A stretch of 12,180 nucleotides of DNA from Idiomarina sp. UBA6142 (GTDB lineage: Bacteria; Pseudomonadota; Gammaproteobacteria; Enterobacterales; Alteromonadaceae), in assembly GCA_002423905.1 (NCBI GenBank), contig DIVC01000106.1:1-12180 (forward strand), in the 5' to 3' direction. Under the pieces are notes generated by a model that was given only the letters and a program-made list of their open reading frames with translations, was not told where the DNA came from and searched no databases. Positions 5,916 through 12,180 of this stretch are shown here, piece after piece. The number at the start of each line of letters is the position of its first letter. The first letter of the stretch is position 1. Made by a program: the position numbers and the translations under genes.

Positions 5916-6788
5916 ATGGCAGAACCGCACAATTGGATGACTCGCAGCAAACAATCGCTACGCTGCGTAGGTCAATTTTTGCGCTACTTTGGCAAGCGCT
6001 GTTTAGCCGACCGTATCACCATCATCGCTGGCCATCTTACTTTTGTCAGCATGTTGGCCCTAGTGCCTATGCTAGTGGTGGTATTTTCTATTTTTGCGGC
6101 ATTCCCAATGTTTACCGAACTGCGGCTGCAATTAGAAAATTTCTTATTTGCCAATTTAATGCCAACATCAGGTGAAGTGTTATCAGAGTATTTAAATACC
6201 TTCATTGGCAACGTGTCGAAAATGACCGGTATTGGGGTGGTGTTCGTGATCGTGGTAGCGGTTAATTTGATCTCTACCATAGACGCCACCATGAATCGTA
6301 TCTGGCGTACTAAGCAACGGCGCCGGCTAGCCGTGGCGTTAGCCGTATACTGGATGATCTTAACGCTTGGCCCACTGCTAATGGGGTCCGGCATGGCGAT
6401 CACCTCGTATCTGATTTCTCTGACCGCTTTTGCCGAAGACTATGTATCAGGGTTTCGCACGATGTTACTCAGTTTGGTGCCGGTGTTAACCTCGCTGATT
6501 GCCTTTTTGATTTTATACGTGATGATGCCGAACCGGGTAGTGAAAGTGCGCCATGCGATTTGGGGAGCATTAGTGGCTGCACTATTGTTTGAATTGGCAA
6601 AGCAGGGTTTTGCCGCCTACATCACGGCATTTCCATCCTACCAAGCAATCTACGGCGCGTTAGCGGCTATTCCAATCATGTTACTGTGGATTTTTGTAAG
6701 CTGGAATATTGTCTTAATTGGTGCTGAGTTGACGGTGAGTATTGAGGAGTTTTTAGAACATGATAGCGCTCCTGCAGAGAGTCAGTGA
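5916..6788 (+). CDS. yihY: YihY/BrkB family inner-membrane protein (UPF0761)
   Basis: A 290-residue polytopic membrane protein, identical in length to E. coli YihY when started at ATG 5916. An amphipathic N-terminus (about 10-30) leads to a first membrane segment (about 41-63) ending in FAAFPMF. Later come the family-typical [32 protein letters not shown] and a final segment ending IVLIGAEL, giving about six segments. The molecular function is not established; the BrkB name comes from a Bordetella serum-resistance annotation, and the old RNase BN label was an error. A GTG at 5880 would add 12 residues but has no ribosome binding site, whereas ATG 5916 has a weak GGGA at about the right distance. 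A lone TATACT (5865-5870) may be its -10 box. Its end overlaps dtd by 29 bases, and the order yihY-dtd-yiiD is the same as in E. coli. Confidence 0.88.
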   Translation: MAEPHNWMTRSKQSLRCVGQFLRYFGKRCLADRITIIAGHLTFVSMLALVPMLVVVFSIFAAFPMFTELRLQLENFLFANLMPTSGEVLSEYLNTFIGNVSKMTGIGVVFVIVVAVNLISTIDATMNRIWRTKQRRRLAVALAVYWMILTLGPLLMGSGMAITSYLISLTAFAEDYVSGFRTMLLSLVPVLTSLIAFLILYVMMPNRVVKVRHAIWGALVAALLFELAKQGFAAYITAFPSYQAIYGALAAIPIMLLWIFVSWNIVLIGAELTVSIEEFLEHDSAPAESQ

Positions 6789-7206
6789 AGCTCGGGTAGA
6801 AATTGCTGGGCAAGTCGTTGGCAGCATTCAGCAAGGCTTACTGGTGCTACTTGGCATAGAGCGTGATGATCACGCCGGCGATGTCGCGAAGCTGGCCCAG
6901 CGAGTGGCTCAGTATCGGCTATTTAGTGATGCTGATGGCAAAATGAACTTGAGTGTCCATGATATTGGTGGCAGTGTGCTGGTGGTTTCACAGTTTACCT
7001 TGGCGGCGGACACCAATACCGGCCGCCGGCCGAGTTTTTCCTCAGCAGCAGCACCGGCGCAAGCCGAGCCGCTCTATCAGCAGTTTGTCACGGCACTGCA
7101 ACAACTCGGCGTGGGCGTGGCAACTGGTGAATTCGGCGCTGACATGCAGGTGACTCTCACCAACGATGGTCCGGTCACCTTTTTACTTCAATCAAAAGGC
7201 ACGTAA
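6760..7206 (+). CDS. dtd: D-aminoacyl-tRNA deacylase
   Basis: A 148-residue enzyme that hydrolyses D-amino acids (classically D-Tyr) and glycine wrongly attached to tRNA, preventing their use in translation; it acts as a homodimer. Hallmarks are the N-terminal MIALLQRV, the active-site SQFT motif (77-80) within [10 protein letters not shown], and the cross-subunit Gly-cisPro motif G137-P138 in NDGPVTF. Length and spacing match E. coli Dtd closely. ATG 6760 lies inside the end of yihY, and its ribosome binding site GAGGAG (6744-6749) is within yihY coding sequence, so the two are translated from one message. The gene for the YiiD-like protein follows after 5 bases. Confidence 0.95.
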   Translation: MIALLQRVSEARVEIAGQVVGSIQQGLLVLLGIERDDHAGDVAKLAQRVAQYRLFSDADGKMNLSVHDIGGSVLVVSQFTLAADTNTGRRPSFSSAAAPAQAEPLYQQFVTALQQLGVGVATGEFGADMQVTLTNDGPVTFLLQSKGT

Positions 7207-7211
7207 AGCCC

Positions 7212-8108
7212 ATGTATCAGGTGATTGAGCCAACTACGACTGAGCAATTAGAGCGCTATTATCAGCTGCGCTGGCGGGTATTGCGTCAACCGTTTCAACG
7301 CCCGCGCGGCTCTGAGCAAGACGAGTACGACCAAGTCGGCATTCACCGTATGGTGGTCAACAGTGCTGGTGAGGCGATTGCCGTTGGCAGGCTGCATTTT
7401 AATAGTCCTGAAGAAGCGCAAATTCGCTTTATGGCGGCGGCACCCGAATACCGGGCGCAAGGTCATGGCGTGGCAATTCTTGATGAACTGGAACAATTAG
7501 CACGGCGCGATGGCGCTAAGCATGTGGTGATCAATTCACGTGACAATACCCTGGGGTTTTATCTAAAGTGCGGTTACCAACACAAAGAACAAGCCGATAC
7601 TGTAAAGAACCCATCGGCTGAGCATCAACTGCGCAAAACTTTTAACGATATTAACCGTATTATTTATCGCCCGAGTTGGTGTCATGAGTTACAGCAAACC
7701 TGGCATCAGGATATTCCTATCTCTGAGACCATGGGCATTCAAATTCATCAGTACAGTGGTCGCGAATTTGAAACGCAAGCGATTTTGTCGCGCAATATCA
7801 ATGTGCATGGCACCATGTTTGCAGGCAGTATTTATTCATTAGCGACCTTGACTTGCTGGGGGCTTCTGCATTTACAATTGCGCGAGCGCGGGTTGCAAGG
7901 GTCTATTGTGTTGGCCGATGGTGCCATTCACTACCACAAACCCCTCACCCGCGAGCCCCGAGCTACTGCCCATGTGGCCAACATGGTGGGTGATTTATCG
8001 GCGTTAAGTGCCGGTCGCAATGCCCGGGTAACGCTGAAGTCACAAGTCTTCGATGGCGAAAAACCAGTGGCGGAATTTTCCGGTCAATTTGTCGTATTAG
8101 CTGATTAA
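7212..8108 (+). CDS. yiiD: YiiD-like protein: GNAT acetyltransferase fused to hot-dog thioesterase-fold domain
   Basis: A 298-residue two-domain protein. The N-terminal GNAT domain (about 1-150) has the acetyl-CoA loop R81-A-Q-G-H-G86 and the usual closing FYLKCGY (116-122). The C-terminal YiiD_C domain (about 165-298) has a hot-dog-fold signature, NVHGTMFAGS (197-206), followed by the long helix. Gene order after yihY and dtd is as in E. coli, where the YiiD homologue (also named FabY or MadA in recent literature, as I recall) is linked to FabH-independent initiation of fatty-acid synthesis through malonyl-ACP. Transfer of that function here is inference. ATG 7212 follows the dtd stop by 5 bases, with AAGG (7196-7199) somewhat far upstream, so it probably depends on coupling to dtd. 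Both domains look intact. Confidence 0.88.
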   Translation: MYQVIEPTTTEQLERYYQLRWRVLRQPFQRPRGSEQDEYDQVGIHRMVVNSAGEAIAVGRLHFNSPEEAQIRFMAAAPEYRAQGHGVAILDELEQLARRDGAKHVVINSRDNTLGFYLKCGYQHKEQADTVKNPSAEHQLRKTFNDINRIIYRPSWCHELQQTWHQDIPISETMGIQIHQYSGREFETQAILSRNINVHGTMFAGSIYSLATLTCWGLLHLQLRERGLQGSIVLADGAIHYHKPLTREPRATAHVANMVGDLSALSAGRNARVTLKSQVFDGEKPVAEFSGQFVVLAD

Positions 8109-8129
8109 TCGAACTAGAAGGACATCCCT

Positions 8130-8375
8130 ATGAGTGATTCACTATCCGCACCCCAATTGTTGCGGATCCGCGCGAAGCTCGAAGCCATGGCAGCCGAAAC
8201 TAGCCAGCTCGTGCGCTCGCAAGAAGCCACAGCAGCTTTAGAGCGGATGCGGAACGGCGAATTTGGTGTTTGTGTGGAATGTGGTGATGAAATAAGTCCG
8301 GCACGTTTAGCGGCGAAACCGGAAACGCCTCTGTGCATTGATTGCCAAGCCTTAAAAGATGAGGAGGACGTCTAA
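8130..8375 (+). CDS. Short DksA/TraR-family C4 zinc-finger protein
   Basis: An 81-residue protein with one helical region (about 8-42) followed by a C4 zinc finger: C48-x2-C51 and C69-x2-C72, with GDEISPARLAAKPETPLCIDC between them. This is the DksA/TraR finger, but the protein is about half the length of DksA and lacks most of its coiled coil and globular N-terminal part. It is closer in size to TraR or YbiI-type proteins. By analogy it may bind in the secondary channel of RNA polymerase, though many short homologues are uncharacterised. Conserved acidic tip residues like those of DksA are not obvious. ATG 8130 has AAGGA (8118-8122) 7 bases upstream, and the gene sits 21 bases after yiiD as the last gene of that operon, before a terminator overlapping its final codons. 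Confidence 0.87.
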   Translation: MSDSLSAPQLLRIRAKLEAMAAETSQLVRSQEATAALERMRNGEFGVCVECGDEISPARLAAKPETPLCIDCQALKDEEDV

Positions 8376-8390
8376 CCGTCCTCCTTTGTG
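8361..8390. terminator. Intrinsic terminator overlapping the end of the DksA-like gene
   Basis: GGAGGACG (8363-8370) pairs with CGTCCTCC (8377-8384) to make a perfect 8-bp GC-rich stem with a 6-base loop. The loop contains the TAA stop of the DksA-like gene (8373-8375). A short TTTGTG follows on the + strand. On the minus strand the stem lies just after the hutH stop (8391-8393) and is followed by CTCATCTTTT, so it may serve both convergent operons. Confidence 0.7.
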
Positions 8391-9926
8391 CTAGCCTTCT
8401 AACAGCGCGCCAAGAGTCACTAACTGGCTCAATTTGCCACTTGCTACCAGCTTCGCTGCAGCGGCAATATCTGGTGAAAAATAGCGATCTTGATCATAAA
8501 AGCTCACCTGCTCTCGCAACCATAGTTGTGCTTGCTCAATTGCCGCTGAAGCTCGCAGTGGACGCCGAAAATCTAAGCCCTGAGCCGCCTCTAGCCACTC
8601 AATGGCAACAATATCACGGATATTTTCTGCAATATCGGTCAATCGTCTCGCGGCGAAAGTAGCCATGGATACGTGATCCTCTTGATTGGCCGACGTCGGC
8701 AAGCTATCAATCGAGGCTGGATGCGCCAGGGTTTTATTTTCCGATGCCAATGCTGCCGCTGTCACTTGGGCTAACATAAAGCCGGAGTTGACCCCACCAT
8801 CATTCACCAAGAATGGCGGTAGATTGGTCAAGTGCTGATCAATTAATAAGGCACTGCGACGCTCCGATAGCGCACCAATTTCACTGGCAGCAATGGCCAA
8901 AATATCAGCCGCAATAGCCACGGGTTCGGCATGGAAGTTACCGCCGGAAATAATGTCGCCATTGTCAGTGAACACCAGTGGATTATCGGTCACACCATTC
9001 GCTTCACGGCGCAGGATATCGCTGGCATGTTGCAGTTGATCGAATACCGCTCCCATGACTTGCGGCTGGCAGCGCAACGAGTAAGGATCTTGGACTTTGT
9101 CACAATTGCGATGCGACGCCGCAATCTCCGAACTCGCTTCTAACAGCGCCCGGAAGCTGGCAGCCACTTTAATTTGACCTGGTTGCCCACGTACCTCATG
9201 AATGCGCGCATCAAAGGGTGCACGTGAACCGAATGCCGCTTCCACTGCCGTTGCCCCAACCACCAAGGCGGCATGAAACACCCGCTCAATTTGGAATAGG
9301 CCATGCAAGGCCAACGCGGTCGAGGCTTGTGTGCCGTTAAGTAAAGCGAGGCCTTCTTTCGGTGCCAAGGTGATCGGTGTTAAACCGGCAATGGCAAGAC
9401 CCTCGGTGGCAGTCAATACTTGCCCTTGGTAGCGCACCTGACCTTCACCCAACAATGGCAATACCATGTGCGCTAATGGCGCCAAGTCACCCGAAGCCCC
9501 CACCGAGCCTTTGCTCGGCACACACGGGTACACCTGATGATTGAGCAATTGCCGCAAGGCATCAATGACTTGTGGACGGATACCGGAATAGCCGCGACTC
9601 AAGCTGTTGATTTTCAGCAGTAGCATTAAGCGCACTACGGTGTCATCCATCAGTGCGCCTGTGCCTGCCGCATGCGACAGCACAATACGACGCTGCAAAT
9701 CCTCTAACTTTTCGGCTGGAATCCGGGTATTCGCCAACAGCCCAAAACCTGTATTAATGCCATATACCACCTTACCGGCAGCTAAAACTTCAGCAACCGT
9801 AGCGGCGGAAGCGGCAATGGCCTGATGAGCCTGCTCATGCAGCACAAGCTGCTGCGGTTGCTGCCACCATAGGCGCAAATCAGCTAACGATAAAGTACCC
9901 GGACGTAAAACGAAATGTGCAGCCAT
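8391..9926 (-). CDS. hutH: Histidine ammonia-lyase (histidase)
   Basis: A 511-residue cytoplasmic enzyme that eliminates ammonia from L-histidine to give trans-urocanate, the first step of histidine degradation. It has the signature [14 protein letters not shown], whose A144-S145-G146 cyclises to the MIO cofactor (equivalent to residues 142-144 of the Pseudomonas enzyme). The active-site Y55 lies in YGINTGFG, and the later QEDHVSM stretch is present. Length is normal. I start it at ATG 9926, whose A is shared with the hutU stop (TAATG on the minus strand). GGAG lies about 9 bases upstream, and the start gives the usual short N-terminus. A start further upstream, inside hutU, would add 16 unrelated residues. 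It is the last gene of hutC-hutU-hutH and converges on the DksA-like gene. Confidence 0.97.
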   Translation of the reverse strand: MAAHFVLRPGTLSLADLRLWWQQPQQLVLHEQAHQAIAASAATVAEVLAAGKVVYGINTGFGLLANTRIPAEKLEDLQRRIVLSHAAGTGALMDDTVVRLMLLLKINSLSRGYSGIRPQVIDALRQLLNHQVYPCVPSKGSVGASGDLAPLAHMVLPLLGEGQVRYQGQVLTATEGLAIAGLTPITLAPKEGLALLNGTQASTALALHGLFQIERVFHAALVVGATAVEAAFGSRAPFDARIHEVRGQPGQIKVAASFRALLEASSEIAASHRNCDKVQDPYSLRCQPQVMGAVFDQLQHASDILRREANGVTDNPLVFTDNGDIISGGNFHAEPVAIAADILAIAASEIGALSERRSALLIDQHLTNLPPFLVNDGGVNSGFMLAQVTAAALASENKTLAHPASIDSLPTSANQEDHVSMATFAARRLTDIAENIRDIVAIEWLEAAQGLDFRRPLRASAAIEQAQLWLREQVSFYDQDRYFSPDIAAAAKLVASGKLSQLVTLGALLEG

Positions 9927-11602
9927 TAGTTGTTCTCCAACATCGGTAAATCTAAACCCTGTTCGCGGGCACACTGTGTGGCAATCTCATAACCGGCATC
10001 GGCATGCCGCATCACGCCAGTGCCTGGGTCATTCCATAATACTCTGCTCAAGCGCTTGGCCGCTGCATCGGTACCATCGGCAACAATCACTACTCCGGAA
10101 TGTTGCGAGTAACCCATGCCCACGCCACCACCGTGGTGCAAGCTGACCCAGGTTGCTCCGCCAGCGGTGTTTAACAGTGCGTTGAGCAGCGGCCAATCAG
10201 ACACCGCATCGGAGCCATCCAGCATCGCTTCCGTTTCGCGATTGGGGCTGGCCACTGAGCCAGAATCTAAATGATCACGACCAATCACAACTGGCGCCGC
10301 TAGTTCGCCGTTACGCACCATATCATTAAAGGCAAGGGCTATGCGCGCACGGTCTTTCAGGCCAATCCAGCAAATGCGTGCTGGTAAGCCTTGAAAGGCA
10401 ATGCGCTCACGGGCCATATCGAGCCAATTATGGAGATGGGGATTATCAGGGATCAGCTCCTTCACCTTGGCGTCGGTTTTATAGATATCTTCCGCATCGC
10501 CCGATAACGCCACCCAACGGAATGGTCCAATGCCTTCACAGAACAATGGTCGAATGTACGCTGGCACAAAGCCGGGAAAATCAAAGGCATTGGCAACGCC
10601 CATATCTTTCGCCATTTGGCGAATATTGTTGCCATAATCTAAGGTGGCAGCGCCGCGCTGTTGCATGGTCAGCATAGCTGTTACTTGCACCGCCATCGCT
10701 TGCTTGGCCGCTATGACGGTTGCTTGCGGATCACGCTGTTGTTCGGCTAAGTAGTGGGCGAGCGTCCAACCCTGTGGCACGTAACCATGCAGTGGGTCAT
10801 GTGCTGAGGTTTGGTCGGTGACCACATCAGGCGTGATCTGACGCCTGACCAATTCGGCATACACGTCCGCTGCGTTGCCTAACAGCCCAACTGAGATGGC
10901 GCGACCGTCTTTGCGAGCGCTATCAATAAGCGCCAATGCCTCATCAAGATCGGTAGCTTTATAGTCGACATAACGTGTGCGCAAGCGGAAATCGATACGT
11001 GACTCATCGACCTCCACCGCCAACATGCAATAACCAGCCATGGTGGCAGCAAGCGGCTGCGCGCCGCCCATACCGCCAAGACCTCCGGTAATGATCCAAC
11101 GGCCTTTGGCGATGCCATCAAAATGCTGTTTAGCAACCGCCACAAAGGTTTCATAGGTCCCCTGCACAATGCCCTGTGAGCCAATGTAAATCCATGAACC
11201 GGCGGTCATTTGCCCGTACATCATTAAGCCAGCTTTATCTAGCGCGTTAAAATGCTCCCAATTAGCCCATTGTGGTACCAAATTGGAGTTAGCTAGCAGC
11301 ACCCGTGGCGCATCTTCATGGGTTGGAAATACACCAACTGGTTTACCTGATTGAATCAGTAAGGTTTGATCCGGGCGCAAACGGTCCAGTACCTCAACGA
11401 TTTTGTCGAAGCTCTCCCAATTGCGTGCTGCGCGGCCAATGCCGCCATATACAACCAGCGCATGGGGGTGTTCAGCCACTTCGGCATCGAGATTATTCAT
11501 CAACATACGTTTAGCCGCCTCGATCTGCCAATTGGCAGTGCTGAGAGTGCTACCTCGGGCGGCGCGAATAGTGCGGCTGGTATCTAAACGACTGCTCGTC
11601 AT
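9926..11602 (-). CDS. hutU: Urocanate hydratase (urocanase)
   Basis: A 558-residue NAD+-dependent enzyme converting urocanate to 4-imidazolone-5-propionate, the second step of histidine degradation; it acts as a cytoplasmic homodimer. The N-terminal [14 protein letters not shown], the NAD-binding [13 protein letters not shown] (173-185), the central [12 protein letters not shown] and the conserved C411 in ARICWIG (the equivalent of Cys410 in the Pseudomonas enzyme) are all intact, and the length matches the family. ATG 11602 overlaps the hutC stop as ATGA, with AAGGA about 8 bases upstream, pointing to translational coupling. The product of this step needs HutI and then HutG or HutF, none of which is in the window. 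Confidence 0.97.
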   Translation of the reverse strand: MTSSRLDTSRTIRAARGSTLSTANWQIEAAKRMLMNNLDAEVAEHPHALVVYGGIGRAARNWESFDKIVEVLDRLRPDQTLLIQSGKPVGVFPTHEDAPRVLLANSNLVPQWANWEHFNALDKAGLMMYGQMTAGSWIYIGSQGIVQGTYETFVAVAKQHFDGIAKGRWIITGGLGGMGGAQPLAATMAGYCMLAVEVDESRIDFRLRTRYVDYKATDLDEALALIDSARKDGRAISVGLLGNAADVYAELVRRQITPDVVTDQTSAHDPLHGYVPQGWTLAHYLAEQQRDPQATVIAAKQAMAVQVTAMLTMQQRGAATLDYGNNIRQMAKDMGVANAFDFPGFVPAYIRPLFCEGIGPFRWVALSGDAEDIYKTDAKVKELIPDNPHLHNWLDMARERIAFQGLPARICWIGLKDRARIALAFNDMVRNGELAAPVVIGRDHLDSGSVASPNRETEAMLDGSDAVSDWPLLNALLNTAGGATWVSLHHGGGVGMGYSQHSGVVIVADGTDAAAKRLSRVLWNDPGTGVMRHADAGYEIATQCAREQGLDLPMLENN

Positions 11603-12180
11603 ACGTTGTCCTTACTACGTGGATTCGAAAAATGTAAATGCCCACCTAAGCTGAAGCGCGAGCCTGGGTGTGTTAACACCGCACAGGTCACCACACCAGC
11701 ATCGCTCCAGGTGCGCCGATTAATCCGTAAACAAGGCTCCGGCTTGGTTAAATTTAACCACTGACAAATTTGTGCCGAGGGATTAACGGCTTCGATTTCG
11801 TGGCTGGCTTCGGTTAATGGTGATACTGCACAAAGGTACTCATGCGGGGTAATTACCGCGTAATCTTGTTTGAGATAATCCGGTACCAGAGTTGGGTTCA
11901 CGAAACGCTCCTCAACCTGCACCGGTAAATCATTCTCAAAGTGGCTAATCACCGAGTGATAAACCGGCGCATTGGGTGTCAATTGCAGTAATTCTGCCAC
12001 CTGCGCCGTTGCTGGCTCACGTCGTAATACATGAACTTCAGCGCGATAATCGTGCTTGCGTCCACGCACTTCATCAGCAATATTACGAATCGCCATAAAC
12101 GATGTTTGTGACTTTAGCGGTGCCACATAAGTGCCCGAGCCCTTACTCCGCACGACTAAGCCTTCATCGGCCAATTCTTG
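11599..12180 (-). CDS. hutC: Histidine-utilisation repressor, GntR/HutC family (5' end outside window)
   Basis: The last 193 residues of a GntR-family regulator; the reading frame stays open to the window edge, so the start and most of the winged helix are missing. The visible N-terminal part, [19 protein letters not shown], is the end of the GntR DNA-binding domain with its wing. The rest is a UTRA ligand domain, ending in the HutC-like [17 protein letters not shown] and [14 protein letters not shown]. HutC senses urocanate and releases the hut promoter when it is present. Its place as first visible gene, overlapping hutU by 4 bases (ATGA), makes the operon autorepressed by inference. The operator and promoter would be upstream of the gene, beyond base 12180. 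Confidence 0.9.
   Translation of the reverse strand, partial: QELADEGLVVRSKGSGTYVAPLKSQTSFMAIRNIADEVRGRKHDYRAEVHVLRREPATAQVAELLQLTPNAPVYHSVISHFENDLPVQVEERFVNPTLVPDYLKQDYAVITPHEYLCAVSPLTEASHEIEAVNPSAQICQWLNLTKPEPCLRINRRTWSDAGVVTCAVLTHPGSRFSLGGHLHFSNPRSKDNV

Noticed and set aside
9927..9974. A longer HutH starting inside hutU
   Set aside because: The extra 16 residues are unlike HutH N-termini, and the TAATG overlap with GGAG upstream gives the standard start.

Overview
The window looks like a chromosomal stretch from a marine-type gammaproteobacterium of the Alteromonadales (Idiomarina or Pseudidiomarina-like is my guess). The basis is gene content: a LuxO-like regulator, a DUF3081-like protein, an E. 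coli-type yihY-dtd-yiiD cluster and a hut operon. It is almost entirely coding, with no gene-free stretch over 300 bases. I see no IS element, tRNA, rRNA, CRISPR array or phage gene.

Region 1 (1-2820, + strand). A near-consensus sigma-54 promoter (54-69) lies just upstream of a compact two-hairpin element ending in a strong intrinsic terminator (80-150). Eleven bases later comes a gene for a LuxO-like sigma-54 response regulator, followed after 2 bases by a GGDEF-EAL protein with a degenerate GGDEF site and an intact EAL site. The promoter, leader and terminator look like a small RNA gene of about 70 nt, analogous in layout to the LuxO/Qrr circuits of Vibrio but without recognisable Qrr sequence. 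The same terminator could also act as an attenuator for the regulator-phosphodiesterase operon. This is the most interesting part of the window.

Region 2 (2857-5136). A three-gene minus-strand operon encodes a small exported protein, a DUF3081-like protein and a TrhA/hemolysin III (PAQR-type) membrane protein. It is divergent from an AcrR-type TetR regulator. A palindrome resembling the E. coli AcrR operator overlaps the regulator's own promoter, which suggests autorepression and perhaps control of the divergent operon.

Region 3 (5149-8390). A CsgA-like short-chain dehydrogenase on the minus strand is divergent from a plus-strand operon: yihY, dtd, yiiD (GNAT plus hot-dog thioesterase fold) and a short DksA/TraR-type zinc-finger protein. 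The operon ends at a terminator whose stem contains the last codons of the final gene.

Region 4 (8391-12180, - strand). A histidine-utilisation operon, hutC (5' end outside the window), hutU and hutH, is tightly coupled through ATGA and TAATG overlaps. HutH makes urocanate from histidine, HutU hydrates it, and HutC is the expected urocanate-responsive repressor. The remaining pathway genes (hutI, hutG) are not in the window.

Several starts differ from the longest reading frame. The EAL protein most likely starts at GTG 1570, the TetR protein at TTG 4516, the dehydrogenase at ATG 5847, YihY at ATG 5916 and HutH at ATG 9926. Each choice rests on a ribosome binding site, on family N-termini or lengths, or both.
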